The notes beneath the pieces are model-generated. The model was not told the origin of the DNA. It did not search any database and worked only from the letters and a program-made list of their open reading frames with translations. A stretch of DNA of 47,066 bases. It comes from Clostridia bacterium (GTDB lineage: Bacteria > Bacillota > Clostridia > Oscillospirales > Acutalibacteraceae). Below are positions 41,530 through 47,066 of the stretch, piece after piece. Within the stretch, counting starts at the first letter, position 1, and every line of letters begins with the position of its first letter. Location: assembly GCA_017439585.1 (NCBI GenBank), contig JAFSIV010000021.1, positions 1 to 47,066 of the forward strand, written 5' to 3'. Both the position numbers and the translations under genes were made by a program.

Positions 41530-43524
41530 ATGGCAACAAAGCTTGAAAACAATATGACCAAAATAGACCCTTATTTAGAACCCTATAAATCCGACCTAGA
41601 CCTTAGAATAAATCTTTATTCAAAGAAAAGGCGAGAGCTTTTAGGAAACGGAAGAAGTCTTTCAAAATTTGCCGAGGGGCATAAGTACTTCGGTTTTCAC
41701 CAAACTCGAACCGGCTGGGTTTACAGAGAGTGGGCTCCGGCGGCTGAGGAAATGTATCTAACCGGTGATTTTAATAACTGGGATATCTATGCAAATCCGA
41801 TGGAAAGGCTTGAAAACGGCATTTTCGAGATTTTTATTAAAGGAAAAAACACGCTGAAAAGCGGTCAAAAGGTTCAAGCTATTGTTAAACATAACGGTCA
41901 GATTCTTCGCCGTATTCCTCTATATGCAACCCGCGTTGTGCAGGACGAAAATACATATCTTTGGTGCGCTGAAATAGAGGAAAACCGTCCATTTAACTGG
42001 ACCGATAAGAATTTCAAACGCGAAGAAACACCTTTCATATATGAGTGCCATATCGGTATGGCTCAGGAAGAGGGTTCGGTTGGTACATATAAGCAGTTTA
42101 CTCAGAATGTGCTTCCAAGAATAAAGGAGCTTGGCTATAATACCATTCAAATTATGGCGATTATGGAGCACCCATATTATGGCTCTTTCGGTTATCAGGT
42201 TTCGAACTTTTTCGCCGCATCTTCTAGGTACGGAAATTCTTGCGACTTGAAAGAGCTTATAAATACCGCGCATAGTATGGGAATTGCGGTGCTTTTGGAT
42301 GTTGTTCATTCCCACGCGGTTAGTAACACAAATGAGGGCTTAAACGAGTTTGACGGAACTGTTTATCAGTTTTTCCATATCGGCGGCAGGGGAGACCATT
42401 CTGCTTGGGGAACAAAGCTATTTAATTATGGCAAAAATGAAGTTTTGCATTTTTTGTTATCAAACCTTAGATACTGGATGGAGACCTTTCATTTTGATGG
42501 TTTCCGTTTTGACGGTGTCACCTCAATGCTTTATCATGACCACGGCTTAGGCTCGGCTTTCACCGATTACAGTATGTATTTTTCTATGAACACCGATACC
42601 GAGGCGGTTACATATTTGCAGCTTGCAAATGAGCTTATCCACGAGATTAACCCGAATGCTTTAACTATTGCCGAGGATATGTCAGGAATGCCGGGTATGT
42701 GCGTTCCGCTTAAAGACGGCGGTATAGGATTTGATTACAGGCTTTCTATGGGACTTCCTGATTTATGGATAAAGCTTATTAAAGAATATTCTGATGAAAA
42801 TTGGGATATGGCAAAACTTTGGTATGAGCTCATATCCCGAAGAGAAGCGGAGAAAGCTATTGGATATTGCGAGTCGCATGACCAAGCCTTAGTTGGTGAT
42901 AAAACCATAATGTTCCGTCTTTGCGATGCAGAGATGTATACCGCTATGAACAAGGAAAGCCAAAGCGCTATTATAGACCGAGGCATAGCTCTCCATAAAA
43001 TGATAAGACTTATAACCGCCTCCTGCGCGGGCGAGGGTTATCTGAACTTTATGGGCAACGAATTTGGTCATCCCGAGTGGATAGATTTTCCGCGAGAGGG
43101 TAACGGTTGGAGTTATCATTATTGCAGAAGGCAGTGGAGCTTGGCTGATAAGGATTATCTGAGATACAAGGGCTTAAACGAGTTTGATAAAGCTATGATT
43201 TCGCTTTTAAAGGATAACAGTTTATTAAGCGAAAAGCCGGTTAACCGTTGGCTTCACCAAGACGATAAGATTATCATTTATACTAAGGGAGATTTTGTTT
43301 TTGTTTTCAATTTCCACCCTGAAAAATCCTTTGAGGGATATTTTGTTCCGGTTGAAAATGAGGGTGAATATAAGGTTATTCTATCGTCCGACGAGGAAAA
43401 GTTTGGCGGTTTTTCGAGAATAGATTTAGATACAGTATACGAAACCTTTAAAACACCTATTGATTGGTACGGCTTTAAATGCTATCTGCCTTCAAGAACT
43501 GCGATTGTTTTGAAGAAAATATAA
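41530..43524 (+). CDS. glgB: 1,4-alpha-glucan branching enzyme
   Basis: Introduces alpha-1,6 branches into glycogen. An N-terminal CBM48 domain (FGFHQTRTGWVYREWAPAAE, LTGDFNNWD) is followed by the GH13 barrel with LLDVVHSH, FRFDGVTSML (nucleophile Asp), TIAEDMSGMPG (acid/base Glu) and ESHDQAL (transition-state Asp), then a beta-sheet C-terminal domain. The N-terminus and barrel resemble the eukaryote-like GH13_8 branching enzymes rather than E. coli GlgB. The ATG at 41530 has AGAGGTG 6 nt upstream; a GTG at 41521 overlaps that site. 664 residues. No other glycogen gene is adjacent. Confidence 0.94.
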   Translation: MATKLENNMTKIDPYLEPYKSDLDLRINLYSKKRRELLGNGRSLSKFAEGHKYFGFHQTRTGWVYREWAPAAEEMYLTGDFNNWDIYANPMERLENGIFEIFIKGKNTLKSGQKVQAIVKHNGQILRRIPLYATRVVQDENTYLWCAEIEENRPFNWTDKNFKREETPFIYECHIGMAQEEGSVGTYKQFTQNVLPRIKELGYNTIQIMAIMEHPYYGSFGYQVSNFFAASSRYGNSCDLKELINTAHSMGIAVLLDVVHSHAVSNTNEGLNEFDGTVYQFFHIGGRGDHSAWGTKLFNYGKNEVLHFLLSNLRYWMETFHFDGFRFDGVTSMLYHDHGLGSAFTDYSMYFSMNTDTEAVTYLQLANELIHEINPNALTIAEDMSGMPGMCVPLKDGGIGFDYRLSMGLPDLWIKLIKEYSDENWDMAKLWYELISRREAEKAIGYCESHDQALVGDKTIMFRLCDAEMYTAMNKESQSAIIDRGIALHKMIRLITASCAGEGYLNFMGNEFGHPEWIDFPREGNGWSYHYCRRQWSLADKDYLRYKGLNEFDKAMISLLKDNSLLSEKPVNRWLHQDDKIIIYTKGDFVFVFNFHPEKSFEGYFVPVENEGEYKVILSSDEEKFGGFSRIDLDTVYETFKTPIDWYGFKCYLPSRTAIVLKKI

Positions 43525-43534
43525 TGAAATGATT

Positions 43535-43566
43535 AACCCCTTTGCAGTAAATGCAAAGGGGTTTTG
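43535..43566 (+). terminator. Terminator after glgB
   Basis: AACCCCTTTGCA / TGCAAAGGGGTT stem (43535-43546 with 43552-43563), then TTT. Confidence 0.85.
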
Positions 43567-43627
43567 CTCATCATTGATAGCGGTTATAATATGCTTAATT
43601 AACAATTTTATAATTTTTTGAATTTAA

Positions 43628-43743
43628 GGCTCCACTTGTCAGGGGAGCTGGCATTTTGAAAAAATGACTGAGGGGTAGTTGTTGAGTAATCTCTCCCTCA
43701 GTCTTTTGCTATGCAAAATCCAGCTCCCTCGTCAGAGGGAGCT
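43628..43743. repeat. Palindromic MITE-like repeat
   Basis: The outer arms (about 43628-43657 and 43715-43743) share GCTCC...GGGAGCTGG...ATTTT in inverted order; an inner pair ACTGAGGG / CCCTCAGT lies at 43667-43674 and 43695-43702. The unit folds into one long imperfect stem and encodes nothing. From memory, near-identical GGGAGCTGGCATTTTG-type palindromes are scattered through many Oscillospirales genomes. A duplication of TAA may flank it (43625-43627 and 43743-43745). Confidence 0.7.
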
Positions 43744-43770
43744 AAAACGTCAGCTTAGCCGAATACTATT

Positions 43771-44415
43771 TTATTCCTTTATGTTTTCTAAAACCGAGCA
43801 ATAAAGGGCTAAAAGCGAGGCACTTAAAAGAGTTCCTCCAATTATATCGGTTATCCAATGAACACCTGATATAATTCTGGAAATCACCATAAATGCGGTG
43901 AAAATTCCGATAATCAAATTAAGCGAAACTGCCAAGCCCTTTTTCTTAATTCTTCTGCCGATTTGAAGCATAACAGTCGGCATAACGGTAAGGCAAAGCA
44001 GGGTGGTTGAGGAGGGATAAGAGGGTTCTAAAACGCCCTCAATTAAAATGGGCCTGTAATTCAAAACGCAAACCTCAAAGAAAAGATAAAGAGCAATTAC
44101 CAAAATATAATATCCGCCGAGAGCTAAAATATCTTTATCAATTTTTAAAATACTTTTTCTTTTAATAAGCTGAATAAGACCTATAAACGCCATAACAATA
44201 ACACTTAAAAGAGGTATTATACTTAGCAAATCGGTTATGTCATAGAGGAACATATTAACCCCTGTCAGATTATGAAAGGCGGTGTTAATAGCTGAAAAGC
44301 CAACCTCTGCGGTTTCTGGTCCCACAACCTTAACATCAACTATACATAACAAAACTGTCCAAACTAAAAATGCTACAAAAAACGAAAGCGAGACAATTAA
44401 ATTCTTTTTTTTCAT
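43771..44415 (-). CDS. PAP2-superfamily membrane protein with altered motifs
   Basis: A 214-residue polytopic protein (about six helices) of the type 2 phosphatidic acid phosphatase superfamily. The third motif SRIISGVHWITDIIGG is intact, with the nucleophilic His. The first motif keeps only NYRP without its Lys, and the second reads PSYPSSTT where PSGH is usual, so the proton-donor His is missing. It may be a variant lipid phosphatase, or inactive. GGAAGA precedes the ATG; own promoter at 44447-44475; single-gene unit. Confidence 0.85.
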   Translation of the reverse strand: MKKKNLIVSLSFFVAFLVWTVLLCIVDVKVVGPETAEVGFSAINTAFHNLTGVNMFLYDITDLLSIIPLLSVIVMAFIGLIQLIKRKSILKIDKDILALGGYYILVIALYLFFEVCVLNYRPILIEGVLEPSYPSSTTLLCLTVMPTVMLQIGRRIKKKGLAVSLNLIIGIFTAFMVISRIISGVHWITDIIGGTLLSASLLALYCSVLENIKE

Positions 44416-44446
44416 TTTAAAATCTTCCTTTTTTATTTACGAAATG

Positions 44447-44475
44447 ATTATATCATAACTTCTAATATTTAACAA
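44447..44475 (-). promoter_or_regulatory. Promoter of the PAP2-like gene
   Basis: Minus strand TTGTTA (44475-44470), 17-bp spacer, TATAAT (44452-44447). Confidence 0.7.
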
Positions 44476-44507
44476 GTGTATTCGAATGTTCTCCCGCAAA
44501 TAGTATT

Positions 44508-45188
44508 TTATTCGTTAACCATAGTGAAAATTTGAGCTTTGTCGTTTTTAACCTTATTTATAAAATCTTCCATGCTTTCAATAGGTTTTTCAAAGCACAT
44601 ACCTGCTAATTTTTTCTGTTTTGAGGCAACATGGTTATCCGAACCCGCAAAATAGTTAAGCGAATAATGGTCGGCATATAATTTTGCCATAGCATTTTCT
44701 TCGTCTGTTCGGTTTGCATTTATAATTTCAACACCATCTATTTTTCTTGGAAAAAGACGGATATGGCTTATATAAGAAGCCTCGCGGAAGGGGTGAGCCT
44801 GTATAATAAGCGCGCCGCCTTTTCGCATTAAATCAAGCTTTTCATTTGTGCCGATTTCCAAAATTTCAGGGTGATTTAAAAACCATTGCTTGCTTAGTCC
44901 ATATACTAGAAAATCGGTGCCCTTGTGAGAAAATTCAATCCCAAAGAAAACTTTAATACCGATTTCTTTACCTATTTCTAACCCCTCTTCAAAGGCAGAA
45001 CAATAAAAATCAACCTTTTCTTCATGGGTTTTGTCAATATAATTGTGGTCATTAGAGTTAATGAAATGATTTGTTATAAAAACACCGTCATATTCCATTT
45101 TTTTATAAAATTCCAAAGCCTCTCTAACGCTAACTCTTGCGCAAAGGCTTACGGGAAAGGTATGAAGATGAGTTTCGTATTTATACAT
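44508..45188 (-). CDS. PHP-domain metal-dependent hydrolase
   Basis: A 226-residue stand-alone PHP domain. Metal ligands: HLHT near the N-terminus (His 7 and 9), FITNHF, the Glu of FFGIEFSHKG, IIQAHPFR and the C-terminal AGSDNH. Stand-alone PHP proteins include phosphatases and nucleases; the substrate cannot be read from the sequence. The ATG at 45188 has AGGGTGA 6-7 nt upstream; a GTG at 45197 overlaps that site. Flanked by unrelated single-gene units. Confidence 0.88.
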   Translation of the reverse strand: MYKYETHLHTFPVSLCARVSVREALEFYKKMEYDGVFITNHFINSNDHNYIDKTHEEKVDFYCSAFEEGLEIGKEIGIKVFFGIEFSHKGTDFLVYGLSKQWFLNHPEILEIGTNEKLDLMRKGGALIIQAHPFREASYISHIRLFPRKIDGVEIINANRTDEENAMAKLYADHYSLNYFAGSDNHVASKQKKLAGMCFEKPIESMEDFINKVKNDKAQIFTMVNE

Positions 45189-45387
45189 AATTATCACCCT
45201 ATTAATATTTTTAAGATTTTTTGTTTATTAGTTTAAATACAATGCTCATACTGCTAACTGCACAAGCCGAAAAAAGTATTATTCTTATGAATTTTTATTA
45301 TTTATATAATTGTAACATATTTATTTATGCCGCGCAATAGAAAATGAAAATGTAATATATAAACTTTTTTGAGAACAAATTACAGAC

Positions 45388-45416
45388 TTGATATTATACG
45401 GTTTTTATGGTATTAT
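45388..45416 (+). promoter_or_regulatory. Promoter of the SGNH hydrolase gene
   Basis: TTGATA (45388-45393), 17-bp spacer, TATTAT (45411-45416). The rest of the 251-bp divergent region (45189-45439) is AT-rich with no clear gene. Confidence 0.65.
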
Positions 45417-45439
45417 TGCCATGTTAGGAGGATTTCAAA

Positions 45440-46117
45440 ATGAATATAAAAGGTTTTAAAGTTAATTTTTTGGGTGATAGCATTACCGAAGGTGTTGGCG
45501 TTGCTGATAAACAGAATTGTCGCTACGATAATCGTATAGCGAAAATGCTTGAACTTTCTGCTGTTAATAATTATGGTGTTAGCGGCTCCCGTTTGGCTCA
45601 CCAGTCTTACCCCAGCGCAAATCCTAGGTATGACCTTTGTTTTTGCGGTCGCGCTTATGATATGGATGTTACTGCTGATATGGTTGTGGTTTATGGCGGT
45701 GTAAATGATTATATTCACGGAGATGCGCCTTTTGGAGAAATTGGTGATACCATTCCAGCCACCTTCTGCGGCGGCGTATATTTTCTTATGAATTTTCTTC
45801 GCGAAACCTATGGCGATAAACCAATTGTTTTTATGACTCCTGCTCGTTGCTTCTTGCGCCATGAGGTAGATGATTTAATCCCTTCGGTACATGCCGCAAA
45901 GCGTATAATAGGCAAGCCGCTTAAAGATTATGTTGATGTGATTTTAGAAACTGCTAAGCAGTTTGATATTAAGGTGCTTAATCTTTATAATGATTTAGGT
46001 GTAGATCCGCATATTCCCGAACAGTTTGAGAAATATACTATGGACGGGTTACACTTTAATGATGAAGGCCACGCTCTGATTGCGCAAAAATTCAAAGAGC
46101 TTGTAGAAGCTATTTAA
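45440..46117 (+). CDS. SGNH/GDSL-family hydrolase
   Basis: Esterase or deacetylase of 225 residues, cytoplasmic (no signal peptide). Block I FLGDSITEGVGV (catalytic Ser 14), block II Gly in NYGVSGSRLA, block III VVYGGVNDYIHG (Asn of the oxyanion hole) and block V MDGLHFNDEGH (Asp and His of the triad). AGGAGG precedes the ATG. Natural substrate unknown; carbohydrate esters are common for such proteins. Ends in a strong terminator. Confidence 0.93.
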   Translation: MNIKGFKVNFLGDSITEGVGVADKQNCRYDNRIAKMLELSAVNNYGVSGSRLAHQSYPSANPRYDLCFCGRAYDMDVTADMVVVYGGVNDYIHGDAPFGEIGDTIPATFCGGVYFLMNFLRETYGDKPIVFMTPARCFLRHEVDDLIPSVHAAKRIIGKPLKDYVDVILETAKQFDIKVLNLYNDLGVDPHIPEQFEKYTMDGLHFNDEGHALIAQKFKELVEAI

Positions 46118-46124
46118 TATAACG

Positions 46125-46177
46125 AAACCGACCCTGAGTGCCTAAAAAGGTGCACAAGGTCGGTTTTTATTTTTTTG
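46125..46177 (+). terminator. Terminator after the SGNH hydrolase gene
   Basis: AAACCGACC / GGTCGGTTT (46125-46133 with 46158-46166), a long loop with inner GTGC pairing, then TTTTTATTTTTTT. Confidence 0.85.
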
Positions 46178-46260
46178 TATTTTATCGGTTCACGCTAGAA
46201 AGTTTAGCCCTTTCGAGTGAATAAAATAAAAAGTATTTAAAAGATAATGTATTTATGAGA

Positions 46261-46506
46261 TTATTTGTTGAAGTCGTGCCCAGTGTAGCATAATATAGCA
46301 AAAACGATACCGGCGATTGTATATGCAGATGCTGCAAGACCAACTATGACAGAAAGAGGCAGCAAAATAATAGTTAAGCCTAAAATAAAGCCAAGAATCA
46401 TAGCAGCGATAGGGGGAACCAATACATAGAAAACGATTGCCCAAATCAACTTGTCGGTTTGTTGAGGTGCAGGCATAAGGGGAAATAATTTAAGTAGTTT
46501 GTTCAT
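46261..46506 (-). CDS. Small two-helix membrane protein
   Basis: An 81-residue protein of unknown function with two hydrophobic segments (about residues 20-50 and 53-74: IWAIVFYVLVPPIAAMILGF; VIVGLAASAYTIAGIVFAIL) and a short basic start. The ATG has AAAGGAG upstream and a strong promoter at 46564-46592. I do not recognise a family. It is a single-gene unit downstream of ppdK but separated from it by a terminator. Confidence 0.75.
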   Translation of the reverse strand: MNKLLKLFPLMPAPQQTDKLIWAIVFYVLVPPIAAMILGFILGLTIILLPLSVIVGLAASAYTIAGIVFAILCYTGHDFNK

Positions 46507-46563
46507 TGTAAAACTCCTTTATATATTAGAAAAATTTGCAAATTCTTGCAGGTTATTTTTTGC

Positions 46564-46592
46564 ATTATACCATAAAATTTTACAACATGCAA
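46564..46592 (-). promoter_or_regulatory. Promoter of the small membrane-protein gene
   Basis: Minus strand TTGCAT (46592-46587), 17-bp spacer, TATAAT (46569-46564). It begins directly after the ppdK terminator. Confidence 0.75.
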
Positions 46593-46623
46593 CAAAAATC
46601 CCCTCGGAGAAATCCGAGGGGAT
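46593..46623 (-). terminator. Terminator of ppdK
   Basis: An 11-bp stem (46598-46608 with 46613-46623), loop GAAA on the plus strand, followed on the minus strand by TTTTTG. Confidence 0.85.
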
Positions 46624-46644
46624 AAATTTGCATTATAAATCTAA

Positions 46645-47066
46645 TTACTTAGATTCAGCGATTGCGGCTTGCGCAGCAGCCAAACGAGCTACGGGCACGC
46701 GGAAAGGTGAACAAGATACATAATCAAGACCAATCTTATGGCAGAACTCAACAGATACAGGGTCGCCGCCGTGCTCACCGCAGATACCGCAGTGGATTTC
46801 AGGACGGGTCTTCTTACCCATAGTAACAGCCATATCCATTAATTTACCAACGCCTGTTTGGTCAAGCTTAGCAAACGGATCGTTTTCATAAATCTTGTTA
46901 TCATAATAAGCGTTTAAGAACTTACCAGCGTCATCACGGCCGAAACCGAATGTCATCTGAGTTAAGTCGTTAGTACCGAAGCAGAAGAATTCAGCCTCTT
47001 TTGCAACTTCGTCAGCAGTGAGACAAGCTCTCGGGATTTCCATCATAGTACCAACTTCGTATTTGA
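46645..47066 (-). CDS. ppdK: Pyruvate, phosphate dikinase, C-terminal part (5' end outside window)
   Basis: Interconverts pyruvate, ATP and Pi with PEP, AMP and PPi; in anaerobes often used for glycolytic PEP/pyruvate flux. Only the end of the C-terminal PEP/pyruvate barrel is present: [40 protein letters not shown], then [18 protein letters not shown] with the catalytic Cys of the ICGEHGGDP motif, and [19 protein letters not shown] at the end. The frame is open to the window edge, so the gene continues upstream. Codon use is biased (AAG, CGT, ACC), as in highly expressed genes. Confidence 0.96.
   Translation of the reverse strand, partial: KYEVGTMMEIPRACLTADEVAKEAEFFCFGTNDLTQMTFGFGRDDAGKFLNAYYDNKIYENDPFAKLDQTGVGKLMDMAVTMGKKTRPEIHCGICGEHGGDPVSVEFCHKIGLDYVSCSPFRVPVARLAAAQAAIAESK

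Overview
The window looks like a chromosome segment of a low-GC, anaerobic, endospore-forming Clostridia bacterium, probably Oscillospirales-like. The evidence is a complete spoIIIA operon, an oxygen-sensitive class III ribonucleotide reductase with its activase, a PolC-type replicase, the Firmicute gene order pyrH-frr-uppS-cdsA-dxr-rseP-ispG-polC, AGGAGG-type ribosome sites and many TTG starts. The taxon is inferred from gene content only.

Layout. 1-1160: the 3' end of a large serine recombinase whose reading frame runs through a terminator into an array of short hairpins. 1286-1612: an orphan small gene. 1724-10792: a compact one-strand phage module (small and large terminase, a small membrane protein, scaffold, Ig-decorated capsid, portal, connector, nozzle-like protein), then a GHL10-type lipoprotein and a holin-like protein. 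No tail tape, integrase, repressor or replication gene is present. 10990-14243: nrdD-nrdG-dut behind a promoter and a probable NrdR box. 14301-14755: a gene-free, hairpin-rich stretch. 14760-27598, minus strand: tyrA, a G5/M23 envelope peptidase, the eight-gene pyrH-to-polC operon and acpP, with a PolC that lacks its proofreading exonuclease domain. 27838-33123, plus strand: proS, a DnaD-domain protein, a DnaC-like helicase loader and mnmG. 33142-33992: an 851-bp element with imperfect terminal inverted repeats and TA flanks, inserted in the loop of the terminator between mnmG and tadA; it carries a hairpin array and one membrane-protein gene. 34008-36263, minus strand: tadA, rnhA, lexA and two half-size TSUP transporters. 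36372-40950: spoIIIAA-AH. Then an Asp23/Gls24 gene, glgB, a palindromic repeat, a PAP2-like protein, a PHP-domain protein, an SGNH hydrolase, a small membrane protein and the 3' end of ppdK.

How the genes work together. The nrd/dut block supplies and protects dNTPs. The pyrH-polC operon joins UMP kinase, ribosome recycling, isoprenoid (dxr, ispG, uppS) and phospholipid (cdsA) synthesis, membrane proteolysis and DNA replication. DnaD and DnaC-like proteins load the replicative helicase. LexA controls the SOS response. The SpoIIIA proteins build the mother-cell side of the channel to the forespore.

The most unusual items are the tail-less phage head module with a lipoprotein hydrolase, the PolC without exonuclease, the TA-flanked element that splits a terminator, and the mirror-symmetric hairpin arrays found in two unrelated places.
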